A stretch of 64,000 nucleotides of DNA from Chryseobacterium salivictor (GCF_004359195.1 NZ_CP037954.1:2728001-2792000), one strand, 5' to 3'. Positions 34,393 to 43,389 are shown, numbered from the stretch's first letter. Numbers and translations are program-made. Notes: generated by a model not told the origin, from the letters alone.

Positions 34393-35586
34393 ATGAGGCA
34401 ATTAACCAAATTAGAAATAGAGCGAATAAAGCTGTTAACTGAAAAATCCGTTGAAGTCACATTGATAGAACCTACTGAAACAGGTCTTGAAAAGTCTATT
34501 ATGGATGCCACTGGCTCTGTTCGGGCATATTTGAAAGATAAAAATATTCACGATTACGAATTACAAGGTCAGGGAGCTAAAGAAAATGGAGTGTATATCA
34601 AGACTAGCCTTATCATAAATTCTGATATAATTGAAACAGTTACCTCTCTGTATCGACCAAAAGCAAAGGGAAAAGGAGGAGACCCAAGAATCTGGATTTC
34701 CCAACTTTCAAAGATTGCTAACCCAAATGATATTTTAGCAATTATTGCTTTTGATAATAAATTGTACGTTGTCAATGTAACACAACTTGATTTTGATAGT
34801 TTGATTAATGGAATTGCTAATAATCCGTTGAAAGAATTGGTAAATGAAATCAATTCTTTGTCAAGAGAAGTGGCTGATGAATTACTGATGTTGTTAAGGA
34901 AAATAAGTTTGCAAGGGGCAGTTCCTGCAATGTTGCAAGCAGATACCGCAATTGGTAGAACTCTTGAAACACTTTTAGGTATTAACATTAATTCGTCAAA
35001 ACAGCCAGATTATAAAGGCATTGAATTAAAATCATTTAGAGATAAAAAAGGAAATAGAAAAAATCTGTTTGCACAAGTTCCGGATTGGTCAGCCAGCAAA
35101 TTTAAAAGTTCAGCAGAAATTTTGAACGAGTTTGGTTATCAACGTGGTGATGATTATAAACTGTATTGTACCGTTTCTGCAATCGTTCGTAATTCCCAAG
35201 GCTTGAAGTTGAAAGTGGATACCGATGTTCGGCAGTTAATCGAAACTTCAGATAAAGGAACCGTTGGGGACTTTGTAGTATGGAGACTAGAAACTTTGCA
35301 TAAACGTTTGCTTGAAAAACACAATGAGACTTTTTGGGTGGCAACCGATACTTTGATGATTGATGGTAAAGAGCATTTTATCTACAAGTCTGTCGAACAT
35401 ACGAAAAAACCGATCGTGTCACAGTTTGATATTTTGCTTGAACAAGGGATTATTACTCTTGACCATTTGATTAAACGAACACCAATTGGTAAAGTTGTCG
35501 AAAAAGGTCCAATTTTCAAGCTCAAACCTAATGCATTGAGTTTGTTATTCCCACCAAGTCAGTCTTACGATTTATTAGTGAGGTAA
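34393..35586 (+). CDS. MvaI/BcnI-family restriction endonuclease
   Basis: 397-residue type II endonuclease. The C-terminal half carries the MvaI/BcnI-type core: IGRTLETLLGININSSKQPD, then YKGIELKSFRDKKGNRKNLF, where the Asp and the E-L-K triad give the PD-(D/E)xK active site (about residues 212-222), and VPDWSASKFKSS followed by EILNEFGYQRGD. MvaI and BcnI cut as monomers at CCNGG-type sites; whether this enzyme shares that site is unknown. The N-terminal about 185 residues are extra relative to the minimal enzymes and may help recognise DNA. Start is 2 bp after the methyltransferase stop, so the pair is translationally linked. Confidence 0.87.
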   Translation: MRQLTKLEIERIKLLTEKSVEVTLIEPTETGLEKSIMDATGSVRAYLKDKNIHDYELQGQGAKENGVYIKTSLIINSDIIETVTSLYRPKAKGKGGDPRIWISQLSKIANPNDILAIIAFDNKLYVVNVTQLDFDSLINGIANNPLKELVNEINSLSREVADELLMLLRKISLQGAVPAMLQADTAIGRTLETLLGININSSKQPDYKGIELKSFRDKKGNRKNLFAQVPDWSASKFKSSAEILNEFGYQRGDDYKLYCTVSAIVRNSQGLKLKVDTDVRQLIETSDKGTVGDFVVWRLETLHKRLLEKHNETFWVATDTLMIDGKEHFIYKSVEHTKKPIVSQFDILLEQGIITLDHLIKRTPIGKVVEKGPIFKLKPNALSLLFPPSQSYDLLVR

Positions 35587-35741
35587 GGCTGAAGCTGTTG
35601 ACTAAACCCAAATCCACCCCCCTCATTAGCGAAAGCGTAGATTTGGTGAAGCCAATCCTTTACTGTGATTGAAAACATATTAACAGATTGACATTTTACA
35701 ATACCCGATTGATGTTTTCTAAAAACTTGCTCTGTATAATA

Positions 35742-35972
35742 TTAAAGATTCCGCTGAGAATCCTGCAGAATAATTTCAAAGTCCAGAAAGAATGCGAATT
35801 TAGAGAGATAATCAATACTGCAGTTGAATTTCCCGCTTTCAATTTTAGAAATGGTGGAGCGGCTGATGTTCATTTTATCAGCTAACTGCTCCTGACTCTG
35901 GCCGCGTTTTTCCCGGATTTCCCGGATAGACCGGCCTACTTTCAAACGGCAGTCCGTAAGGTAAGTTTCCAT
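35742..35972 (-). CDS. XRE-family helix-turn-helix protein
   Basis: 76 residues from ATG 35972; a GTG at 36005 would add 11 residues. It has a clear XRE/HipB-type helix-turn-helix: IREIREKRGQSQEQLADKMN, then ISRSTISKIESGKFNCSIDY (about residues 15-57), with a short C-terminal strand FEIILQDSQRNL. It lies 39 bp after an 80-residue gene on the same strand. The pairing of a small unknown protein with an XRE protein is toxin-antitoxin-like, but the upstream protein shows no known toxin motif, so I call only a small regulator. Confidence 0.8.
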   Translation of the reverse strand: METYLTDCRLKVGRSIREIREKRGQSQEQLADKMNISRSTISKIESGKFNCSIDYLSKFAFFLDFEIILQDSQRNL

Positions 35973-36011
35973 AGAAACCCCGTCTGTAACTGTTGTGTTT
36001 TTCACTGTTAA

Positions 36012-36254
36012 TTACGGTTCATTAATCATTTCGGTGATGATCTCAATTGCTCTTTCCTTGCTGAGTATATTTCCGAATTCCGGTAAAGAATCCTCATCGG
36101 TATAAACCCCATTGCGGTCATTCCAGCACAGCCAGTCGATCAGTTCAGACCTTGACCATGAGTTCAGTTTTTCGTTCAGTTCATCACCCTTCAGTTCCAT
36201 GATCCGGTAGTACGGATGGCTTAGTTTTTCCTGTTCGCTTAAGTAGGTATTCAT
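36012..36254 (-). CDS. Hypothetical 80-residue protein
   Basis: Not recognised. An acidic, Trp-containing small protein (ELNEKLNSWSRSELIDWLCW and a C-terminal helix SKERAIEIITEMINEP). No signal peptide or membrane segment. It is cotranscribed with, and just upstream of, an XRE-family gene. The order (unknown first, XRE second) is that of HigBA-type modules, but its sequence does not look like a RelE/HigB nuclease. Confidence 0.65.
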   Translation of the reverse strand: MNTYLSEQEKLSHPYYRIMELKGDELNEKLNSWSRSELIDWLCWNDRNGVYTDEDSLPEFGNILSKERAIEIITEMINEP

Positions 36255-36399
36255 AATTCCTGAATTTAATGGTTATTGCGTTCAATATTTCATAACTTTG
36301 CGGTTAAATGTCATATTATCAACAATTTGCACCTCTCAAATATAATAAATATTTATCTGATGTGCAATATAGTGAACAACTGGATTAAAGTCGCGTACT

Positions 36400-36591
36400 A
36401 TGGAAACCACTGAAAATATAACCCCGGAAGCCTTCATGAAGTTTTTCCGCGATACCGAAAAACTCAATCAGCTGACCCCTGAGGACAGAACTGAAATTTT
36501 CAGAACGGTATTACTGGGAAGCTCTGATCTGACAGAAGATTTATTGAATGAAATTTTAAGTGATTATTCCGTGATCATCTGCAGGCAGTAG
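36400..36591 (+). CDS. Hypothetical 63-residue protein
   Basis: Not recognised. An acidic helical protein (ITPEAFMKFFRDTEKLNQLT, EDLLNEILSDYSVII). It stands divergent from the 80-residue/XRE pair across 145 bp, so the XRE protein could bind between them. Composition and codon use look like a real gene, but no function can be given. Confidence 0.55.
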   Translation: METTENITPEAFMKFFRDTEKLNQLTPEDRTEIFRTVLLGSSDLTEDLLNEILSDYSVIICRQ

Positions 36592-36696
36592 CGGTATAAA
36601 ATGGCAGGAGAATCCCGGACAGGCTACCGAAAGTGCGCTCCAGACGTGAAGGATTCCAATCATGATGCCGGGAGTACATCGGTACAGATTACCAAA

Positions 36697-37206
36697 TTAC
36701 ACCCCAATATTTCCGGTATTCCCCTCCGAAGCTTCCCCACTGCTCACAAAATCACTAAGCCATTCTGCAAAATCTGCCAGTTCAGCATCATGCTTTGAAT
36801 AACCCATGTCCTCAGCAACATCCGGCATCTGCCAGTTTGAAAACACCTTAGTAGGCGGACGGCTGTTCTCCGCCTCCAGAAAAGCGGGAACAATCCAGGT
36901 ATTGACAAGATCGGTCTGTATAATTTTGGCCTTTGCCTCTTTGATTCTGTCTTTTTTAAAGAGCGTAACGGCCCACTCGAATAAAAATACAGGATACCCT
37001 GAATCATCAGGAAAATTCTTACTGAACCAGTTAAAATACCGGAGAGCGCCCGAATAATCCTGTATCCTGAGGTACAGTTCAGGGGGCAGATACCGCAGTC
37101 CGCGGCTGTCGTCGTAATAACCTCCCCACCTCTTTTTATCGGCGGCAAGTTCCTTCCTGATTTTTGCAATCTTAAACTGAATCCGTTCTATCTGTTTGGG
37201 CGTCAT
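36697..37206 (-). CDS. Hypothetical protein, TPR-like
   Basis: 169-residue soluble protein. It contains RWGGYYDDSRGLRYLPPELY, then an alpha-helical stretch around DYSGALRYFNWFSKNFPDDS and FLFEWAVTLFKKDRIKEAKA, which has the helix-pair pattern of a single tetratricopeptide-like repeat. Similar proteins occur widely in Bacteroidota as unnamed TPR proteins, from memory. It begins 17 bp after the stop of a 76-residue frame on the same strand. A competing frame (36744-37169) on the same strand is a shadow. Function unknown. Confidence 0.7.
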   Translation of the reverse strand: MTPKQIERIQFKIAKIRKELAADKKRWGGYYDDSRGLRYLPPELYLRIQDYSGALRYFNWFSKNFPDDSGYPVFLFEWAVTLFKKDRIKEAKAKIIQTDLVNTWIVPAFLEAENSRPPTKVFSNWQMPDVAEDMGYSKHDAELADFAEWLSDFVSSGEASEGNTGNIGV

Positions 37207-37223
37207 TACTGATACTTTTAGGG

Positions 37224-37454
37224 TTACCGGTGACCTGAATCCTTACAAAAAATTACCGGTCTTCCGTCAGTATAAAAATAGTATTTTTTTGGATATTGCA
37301 GTAATTTCTGTCCTGCAGCATCCCCACCTTTCATTTGGCTCAGGAATTTCCCTGCACACCTGCAAATCTTTTCCCAGATCCAGGGATTGGATCTGATTTT
37401 GCTTTTTTGGCCCCATGGAACGTATTTTATTGGGAGTTTCGGCATGCTTTCCAC
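37224..37454 (-). CDS. Possible small hypothetical protein
   Basis: 76-residue frame (LPIKYVPWGQKSKIRSNPWI, then WEKICRCAGKFLSQMKGGDA, ending YYFYTDGRPVIFCKDSGHR) whose composition is protein-like, and which ends 17 bp before the TPR-like gene on the same strand. The opposite strand also has an open frame here, so this is tentative. The rest of 37207-37592 shows no other gene. Confidence 0.45.
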   Translation of the reverse strand: MESMPKLPIKYVPWGQKSKIRSNPWIWEKICRCAGKFLSQMKGGDAAGQKLLQYPKKYYFYTDGRPVIFCKDSGHR

Positions 37455-37592
37455 GCGGGTCTGATCCGGCTTTATAATGGGCTGCCTGAAAACGGAGGGC
37501 CGGACACGGCCGGGCTAATCAAAATAATCGATCGCGCCTTCGGGGGATTTTCACGCTGTTTTCAGTTTGCAGAACAAAATTTATACAGGCTC

Positions 37593-38783
37593 TTAATACA
37601 TCAAACCAAAAAGCCAAACCGGAATAATATTTGCAAAACCGATTTCAATACCGTCTTTCGCAACGTAAGCATTTTCTACGTTTGTTATTTGTTTTTTGGT
37701 TTTGTTTTTTCCTCCAATCTCAAACACATAAGTTTTGTCGATCACAAAATCGGCAATTTCTGATCGGTTTATTTCGTGTAAACCCTTGAATTGGTTGAGG
37801 AAAAATGTTTCACGTACATTTCCAACATTTGTATTATCTTTTGCCAAAGCATACATCAGGTTGCTGTTGTTCAGATACAGTTTTTCAGGTTTGGTAAGTA
37901 CTCCAATACCCGAAGTATCTCTGTAAAGTTCATTGACCAATCCTGCACGTTCCAGAATCTTTATGCTTTGCACCAACATGTTTCTGGAAACGCCTACTTT
38001 TTCGCTCAGTTTCGTGACATTAGGGGTAAACGGCGCACTTGAAGCCACGCTGATGAGTAATTTTTTCAGCTTTACCAACGTGTCGTAATTCAAATCTTCC
38101 ACCGCATTGATATCAATTTCAATGATAAGATTAATCGTGTTTTGCAGTTTCTGTATATAAAGACTCTCACTTTCTCTGTAGTAAGGATACGCTCCGATTT
38201 TCAGATATTTTTCAAATAACGGCAAAGGTTTTATCTCATCTAAAAGTGCTGTGGCAATCCGGTTATGGTGTTCCAGCAGTTCCAAAAATGAATAAACAGG
38301 AACTGTTTTCCCGGTTTCAAAAGTGATAAACTCCCGGAAAGACAGTTCTTTCAAATGATAGGTAACAGCTCTTCTGCTCAAATCCGATTCGGACTTATAA
38401 ATTTCGAGCATTGAAGACGAAGTAAAAATAACATTGAGCTCCGGGAAATTATCGTAAATCAATTTGATTTCCCGTGACCAATCCGGGTATTTATGAACCT
38501 CATCGAGCAATAGATAGGTCCCTCCGAACTGGGTAAACTGTTTTGCCAAATGATACAGTTTGTTATCAAAAAAGTAAATATGATCCAAACTTACATAAAG
38601 GGTTGACTGCAGCGGTAAATGCAATTTTGCCATTTGCAGAAGTAAAGTGGTTTTTCCGGCACCTCTTGCGCCTTTTACCGCAATCAAACGGTTACTCAAA
38701 TCTATTTGATGAACAAGATAGCGCTGTAGATTCAAAGATATACCTGCTATTTTTGACTGAAATTCCAACAATAAATCTTCCAT
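37593..38783 (-). CDS. AAA ATPase with DUF4143-type C-terminus
   Basis: 396 residues from ATG 38783 (upstream frame to 38837 lacks support). It is an AAA_14-type ATPase: Walker A VKGARGAGKTTLLLQM (about residues 35-50), Walker B TYLLLDEVHKYPDW, and sensor-like NVIFTSSSMLEI. The C-terminal part includes a winged-helix-like block (VTKLSEKVGVSRNMLVQSIK, ILERAGLV) and a DUF4143/PD-(D/E)xK-like end (IADFVIDKTYVFEIGGKNKTKKQI). This family is common and mobile; its cellular role is not settled. It stands alone. The upstream leader is AT-rich. Confidence 0.85.
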   Translation of the reverse strand: MEDLLLEFQSKIAGISLNLQRYLVHQIDLSNRLIAVKGARGAGKTTLLLQMAKLHLPLQSTLYVSLDHIYFFDNKLYHLAKQFTQFGGTYLLLDEVHKYPDWSREIKLIYDNFPELNVIFTSSSMLEIYKSESDLSRRAVTYHLKELSFREFITFETGKTVPVYSFLELLEHHNRIATALLDEIKPLPLFEKYLKIGAYPYYRESESLYIQKLQNTINLIIEIDINAVEDLNYDTLVKLKKLLISVASSAPFTPNVTKLSEKVGVSRNMLVQSIKILERAGLVNELYRDTSGIGVLTKPEKLYLNNSNLMYALAKDNTNVGNVRETFFLNQFKGLHEINRSEIADFVIDKTYVFEIGGKNKTKKQITNVENAYVAKDGIEIGFANIIPVWLFGLMY

Positions 38784-39108
38784 ATTTGCTACTTTTAAGA
38801 AGCAAATATACATTTTTTTGCTGTTTATGAAAAGCATTTATTTATAAATATTGCTTTCCAGAGAAAGCATTCTTAAATAATAGAGGAGCGAAATATCTGA
38901 TAGAATACCTATTTTTATGTTTTCACAGCCCTACACGCTTTCCAGTCACCGTTCAGTACCGGCAGTAAGCCATAGCGTTCCGGCTTAAAGACCTGCGCAT
39001 TTTTCATAACCCGGAATTAAAATTATACCCAATACGCAAGTCTATTAATTTTATAAATTACTGACAATTAATCATAAAAAAACAATTTTGAGGGTTGAGC
39101 TATTTGTG

Positions 39109-39116
39109 TATATTTG
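39109..39116 (+). promoter_or_regulatory. Promoter of SMR remnant/GNAT genes
   Basis: TATATTTG, with TTG at 39088-39090 and an 18-bp spacer, a good Bacteroidota promoter. It precedes the truncated SMR gene and the GNAT. No other feature is seen in 38784-39108. Confidence 0.55.
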
Positions 39117-39132
39117 AAGTTAGCGGTCAGTT

Positions 39133-39327
39133 TGGGGACTTTTAATAAAAGCCACCCAGGGCTTGCCAATCGGAACAGCTTATGCCGTGTGGACAGGTAT
39201 CGGAGCAGTAGGAACTGTACTGGTTGGAATTATTGTATTTAAAGAACCTGCAACTTTTCTGCGAATCCTTTTCATTATCACTTTGATCGGTTCAATTGTC
39301 GGACTTAAAGCGGTATCAGCTCATTAA
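39133..39327 (+). pseudogene. SMR (SugE/EmrE-type) transporter remnant
   Basis: The open frame without a start codon reads [20 protein letters not shown], then [20 protein letters not shown], then [20 protein letters not shown] before the stop TAA at 39325-39327. This is the second half (helices 2-4) of a small multidrug resistance protein, with the hallmark [15 protein letters not shown]. The first about 40 residues, including the conserved Glu, are missing. A stop (TAG) lies in frame at 39121-39123. The promoter is preserved upstream and the GNAT gene follows by 27 bp, so the deletion took out only the 5-prime part of an operon. Confidence 0.85.
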
Positions 39328-39353
39328 TATAAACTAAAAAAATAAGTACAGAA

Positions 39354-39875
39354 ATGGAGAACATCACCATACAGAAAGTAACAATAAAAGATCTTGAGAA
39401 ACTGCAAAAAATCGGGAGAGCTACTTTTTCGGAAACATTTTCTTCAGGTAACACCGAAAAAAATATAGAAAAATATCTAACCGAGGGATTTTCCAATGAA
39501 AAGCTGACGAACGAGTTGAACAATGAAAATTCTGAATTTTATTTTGCGTTATCCAAAAACAGCATCATCGGTTATTTAAAAATCAATTTCGGAGCTTCAC
39601 AAACTGAATTAAAAGATGAAAAAGCCCTTGAAATTGAACGCATTTATGTTCTGAAAGAGTTTCACGGCAGGAAAGCCGGACAGATTCTTTACGAAAAAGC
39701 GATTGAAATTGCCCAACAGAAAAATTCGCATTATGTATGGTTAGGCGTTTGGGAAGAAAATCCAAGAGCGATCCGTTTTTATAAAAAGAACGGTTTTATA
39801 GCGTTTGATAAGCATATTTTCAAATTAGGAGATGATGAGCAGACTGACATCATGATGAAGCTTAAACTACGCTGA
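39354..39875 (+). CDS. GNAT family N-acetyltransferase
   Basis: 173-residue acetyl-CoA-dependent acyltransferase. The GNAT core shows the strand-4/loop/helix region EIERIYVLKEFHGRKAGQIL, where the conserved Q/RxxGxG/A pattern is FHGRKAG, followed by the motif B region VWLGVWEENPRAIRFYKKNG with FYxKxGF. Length is standard. Substrate unknown; this subgroup includes putative diamine or protein acetyltransferases. It is the second gene after the SMR remnant and probably uses the same promoter. No truncation. Confidence 0.88.
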   Translation: MENITIQKVTIKDLEKLQKIGRATFSETFSSGNTEKNIEKYLTEGFSNEKLTNELNNENSEFYFALSKNSIIGYLKINFGASQTELKDEKALEIERIYVLKEFHGRKAGQILYEKAIEIAQQKNSHYVWLGVWEENPRAIRFYKKNGFIAFDKHIFKLGDDEQTDIMMKLKLR

Positions 39876-40179
39876 AAACAGAAAGGCAGCGGCCGTAAAT
39901 AATGAAAAACATTGGAGCAAACTGACATCAGTCCGCGGTCTGCTCCTTCGGCGTTTGGCTTTGCTGCCTTGCGTTCAGAAACCGGATATTCGACGGAATC
40001 AATGACAGCGCATAGTCGTAGGAAGAATCTTACCCCTGTTGGCTACCGTATGAAAAGTTAGCCTATTGTATAATCCGAAAGTTCCGCATTCTGTATCCCT
40101 CAAAGTTTCATGGTTTAAACCCTGAGCCACAAGGATTAAAAATCTGGCCGTCCCGGAATATATACCAAACCATTGTCTG

Positions 40180-40432
40180 CTATCTATGATCTATTATTCT
40201 ATCCTCTAATATCTATTCGTCTATTATCTATGCGTCTATCCTCTATTATCTATTTGTCTATTATCTATGCGTCTATCCTCTATTATCTATTCGTCTATCC
40301 TCTATTATCTATTTGTCTATTATCTATGCGTCTATCCTCTATTATCTATGCGTCTATCCTCTATTGTCTATCCTCTATTATCTATTCGTCTATTGTCTAT
40401 CCTCTATTATCTATTCGTCTATCCTCTATTAA
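40180..40432. repeat. TCTATTATCTAT/CGTCTATCCTC satellite
   Basis: About 250 bp of imperfect tandem units built from TCTATTATCTAT, TCGTCTATTATC and GCGTCTATCCTC (period about 12-18). Frames of 102 and 73 residues cross it but consist only of Ser/Leu/Tyr/Ile repeats, so they are not genes. The upstream part 39876-40179 contains a hairpin GGAGCA/TGCTCC near 39913-39946 and nothing else I recognise. Confidence 0.8.
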
Positions 40433-40454
40433 GCAAAATATTTTTTACTACATT

Positions 40455-40462
40455 TACGTTTG
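40455..40462 (+). promoter_or_regulatory. Promoter -7 box of S15 peptidase gene
   Basis: TACGTTTG fits TAnnTTTG, about 100 bp before ATG 40562 and immediately after the satellite repeat. The -33 region (about 40428-40436) overlaps the end of the repeat, so repeat length could affect expression. Confidence 0.45.
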
Positions 40463-40561
40463 CCTTTACCGGGATAATTAGACCATAGACAAAAATTAAA
40501 AACTTTTAAAACTTGCAGCTGCCGTCAATCGGCAAAGCACAGCCTTACCATAAAAATTATA

Positions 40562-42418
40562 ATGACAAAAAACAGGATGAATACACTAATCAAATCAGGT
40601 TTCCTTTTATTAACAATTACTGCATTCTGCTCCGCAGATGCGCAAAACAGGGTAAAAGCAAGCCCTGTTTTTACCAATGGTGAAGCCCAGATCGTACCGG
40701 AATTTAAAGATGCCAACCAATGGATCAGAACTGATCTTTGGGTAGAAACGACTTTTGATACCGATGGTGATGGTAAAAAAGACCGCATGCACGTGGATAT
40801 TACCCGACCTTATCAAACCGAAACTGAAGGATTAAAGCTTCCGGTCATCTATGAATCGAGTCCTTACTATTCTGGGGTTGCTCCTGATGTAGAAGGTGCT
40901 TTCTGGAATGTCAGTCATGAATTGGGAGCAGCCGGAAAAGAACGCGTTCATGCAGAAGTTGTTCGCACAGGGACCCGTCCCATTATTTCCAACTCCCTCA
41001 TTGCAACCTGGGTACCCCGTGGTTTTATTGTAGTTCACTCCTCTTCTCCGGGTACCGGTTTGTCGCAGGGTTCACCCACCGTGGGCGGCGATAACGAATC
41101 TTTAGCTCCAAAAGCCGTCATAGATTGGCTCAACGGCAGGGCAAACGGATACACTTCCGCTGACGGAAATGAAAAAGTAAAAGCGTACTGGACTACCGGA
41201 AAAGTAGGCATGACCGGAACTTCCTACAACGGAACTATTCCGCTTGCCGCCGCTACAACTGGCGTAAAAGGCCTGGAAGTGATCATTCCGGTAGCGCCCA
41301 ATACTTCGTATTACCACTACTACCGTTCTAATGGATTGGTGCGGTCACCCGGTGGCTACTTAGGAGAAGACGTTGATGTTTTGTACGACTTTATTCACAG
41401 TGGTGATGAATCTAAACGCGCCTACAGCAATGCGAAAATCCGGGACACCGAAATGAAAAATGGAATGGACCGCATTACCGGTGATTACAACAGTTTTTGG
41501 GCAGGACGCGATTACCTTAACCACATGCCGAAGATGAAAGCGGCCCTCTTAATGGCTCACGGTTTTAACGATTGGAATGTGATGCCGGAGCACAGTTACC
41601 GTATTTATAAAAAAGCCAGAGAAATGGGCTTGGAAACAGCCATTTACTACCACCAAAATGGTCACGGCGGACCGCCACCCTTCGAAATGATGAACAGATG
41701 GTTTACCCATTATTTATTTGGGATTGATAACGGCATCCAGAAAGAACAGAATAAAGCCTTTATCGTTCGCGAGAATGATGCTCCTGATCAGCCAACACCT
41801 TACCGGGATTATCCGAACCCGGAAGCGAAAGACGTAACCTTTTATTTAACGGAAGGTGCGCCAAAAGTAGGCGGTTTAATAATGACCAAAGCTGCCGGTC
41901 AGGGCAAAGAAACCCTGGTTGATAATTATTCATTTAGCGGTGAAAGTTTAGCCAGAGCTGAAAATACCAATCACCGTTTATTATATGTTACTCCAAAGTT
42001 TTCAAAAGACCTGCATCTTTCGGGAGTCCCAAAAATCACCGTCAGACTGGCAAGCAGTAAGCCTGCTGCCAATTTATCCGTCTGGTTGGTCTCACTTCCC
42101 TGGAATGAGGGCAGAGCAGCAAAAATAACGGACAATATCATTACCCGCGGTTGGGCCGATCCTCAAAACCATGCTTCCATCAGAAAAAGCGAACCTTTAA
42201 TTCCCGGTAAATACTATGAAATATCCTTCGATTTAATGCCCGACGATCAAATCATCAAAAAAGGACAGCAGATCGGGTTAATGATTTTTTCAAGTGATAA
42301 AGAGTTCACCTTACACCCGGAACCGGGAACCGAATTAACCGTTGATCTGGATGGAACAAAGCTGACTTTGCCCATTGTGGGCGGTTCGGAAGCTTTTACA
42401 AATGCAGTAACGAATTAA
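40562..42418 (+). CDS. S15/CocE-family X-prolyl dipeptidyl peptidase
   Basis: 618-residue secreted serine hydrolase. It has a signal peptide (about residues 1-28; MNTLIK at 40577 is an alternative start), an alpha/beta-hydrolase domain with the nucleophile in MTGTSYNGT (Ser221), the acid in HGFNDWNVMP, the His in QNGHGGPPP, and a C-terminal jelly-roll-like domain (about 410-610). PepX/S15 enzymes remove N-terminal Xaa-Pro dipeptides; CocE-type relatives hydrolyse esters. The PRGFIVVHSSSPGTGLSQG block is typical of the Xaa-Pro group. Transcribed alone. Confidence 0.88.
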   Translation: MTKNRMNTLIKSGFLLLTITAFCSADAQNRVKASPVFTNGEAQIVPEFKDANQWIRTDLWVETTFDTDGDGKKDRMHVDITRPYQTETEGLKLPVIYESSPYYSGVAPDVEGAFWNVSHELGAAGKERVHAEVVRTGTRPIISNSLIATWVPRGFIVVHSSSPGTGLSQGSPTVGGDNESLAPKAVIDWLNGRANGYTSADGNEKVKAYWTTGKVGMTGTSYNGTIPLAAATTGVKGLEVIIPVAPNTSYYHYYRSNGLVRSPGGYLGEDVDVLYDFIHSGDESKRAYSNAKIRDTEMKNGMDRITGDYNSFWAGRDYLNHMPKMKAALLMAHGFNDWNVMPEHSYRIYKKAREMGLETAIYYHQNGHGGPPPFEMMNRWFTHYLFGIDNGIQKEQNKAFIVRENDAPDQPTPYRDYPNPEAKDVTFYLTEGAPKVGGLIMTKAAGQGKETLVDNYSFSGESLARAENTNHRLLYVTPKFSKDLHLSGVPKITVRLASSKPAANLSVWLVSLPWNEGRAAKITDNIITRGWADPQNHASIRKSEPLIPGKYYEISFDLMPDDQIIKKGQQIGLMIFSSDKEFTLHPEPGTELTVDLDGTKLTLPIVGGSEAFTNAVTN

Positions 42419-42602
42419 ATGATGATTTAAGTTCAGCTTTTTATGGGACTGGCTTATACGTGAATGAGGTTCGGGGAATTCTTATTTCGAAATCGCAGAT
42501 TCTTCTGACCTCAATTTACGGCTTCATCCAGATTGCGACGATATCAACAAATAAAATTCGCAAAATTGTAAGTTTTTTTTAGCATTTAAATATAAAAAAA
42601 GT

Positions 42603-42650
42603 CAAATTGACCTCCCAAATTCGGAGCAAATTGACCACCTGAATTTTGGC
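42603..42650. mobile_element. Possible IS21-type terminus remnant
   Basis: AAATTGACCTCCCA (42604-42617) and AAATTGACCACCTG (42628-42641) are direct repeats 24 bp apart, separated by the sequence TTCGGAGC. This style of repeated ATTGACC/CGGAGCAAA ends is characteristic, from memory, of IS21-family termini in Bacteroidota. No transposase genes are left. The remaining intergenic (42419-42602, 42651-42732) shows no gene. Confidence 0.35.
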
Positions 42651-42732
42651 TTATTTTTTAATCTTGTGAGCTCCATAAATTCGTCTGAAAATACTGTCTC
42701 ACTTAAAACACGATATTAAATTAACAACCTAC

Positions 42733-43362
42733 ATGAAAGTAATCGACACCGAAAAATGGAACAGAAAGGAACATTTTGAATTCTTCTCAAAAATGGCAAG
42801 CCCCTATTTTGGAATTACAACTGAGGTTGATTGTACTGTCGCTCATGAAAAAGCTAAAGAAAAAGGACAGTCGTTTTTTGCCTGTTATCTTCATAAATCA
42901 ATGGCTGCGATCAATTCAGTTGAAGAATTGAAATTAAGAATTGTTGATCATCAGGTGGTATTATTCGATAAGATCCATGCTGGTTGCACGATTGGGAGAG
43001 GAGACGGAACTTTTGGATTTGCCTTTGTCAACTTTTCAGATAATTTCGAAACCTTCAATAATGAACTGCAGGAAGAAATCAGAGCCGTACAGAACTCCAG
43101 TGGTTTGCGGTTAAACAATGATGATGTAAAAAAAGACTTAATCCGGCATTCTACCATTCCATGGACTTCTTTTACTGGACTATTACATCCTACGGATTTT
43201 GACAAAACAGAATCAGTTCCTAAAGTTACCTTTGGGAAGTTCAGTATTCGGGAGGGCAAGAAATATTTACCGGTCTCCATCGAAGCACATCATGGATTAG
43301 CAGATGGTTTTCATTTGGCAAAATACCTGACTGAGTTTCAAAGGCAACTTGACAATGAATAA
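42733..43362 (+). CDS. Chloramphenicol acetyltransferase-type enzyme
   Basis: 209-residue trimeric acetyltransferase of the CAT fold. The active-site His motif is EAHHGLADGFHLAKYL (HHxxxDG, residues 186-192), and the substrate-side SFT-like IPWTSFTGL segment is present. Length equals classical CAT enzymes (about 210-220). The N-terminal WNRKEHFEFFSKMASPYFGI block is typical. It could acetylate chloramphenicol, but chromosomal Flavobacteriia homologues have not all been tested, so resistance is only possible. A short AT-rich leader with an IS21-like remnant lies upstream. It is followed by intergenic repeat array A. Confidence 0.88.
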   Translation: MKVIDTEKWNRKEHFEFFSKMASPYFGITTEVDCTVAHEKAKEKGQSFFACYLHKSMAAINSVEELKLRIVDHQVVLFDKIHAGCTIGRGDGTFGFAFVNFSDNFETFNNELQEEIRAVQNSSGLRLNNDDVKKDLIRHSTIPWTSFTGLLHPTDFDKTESVPKVTFGKFSIREGKKYLPVSIEAHHGLADGFHLAKYLTEFQRQLDNE

Positions 43363-43389
43363 AAACTGCCGGTCTCCCGCTCTGCGATG

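Noticed and set aside
37335..37763. 142-residue plus-strand frame
   Set aside because: Overlaps the C-terminal end of the AAA ATPase gene on the other strand and reads like a shadow.
40173..40488. Two overlapping frames of 102 and 73 residues
   Set aside because: They translate the satellite repeat only (Ser/Leu/Ile/Tyr), no gene features.
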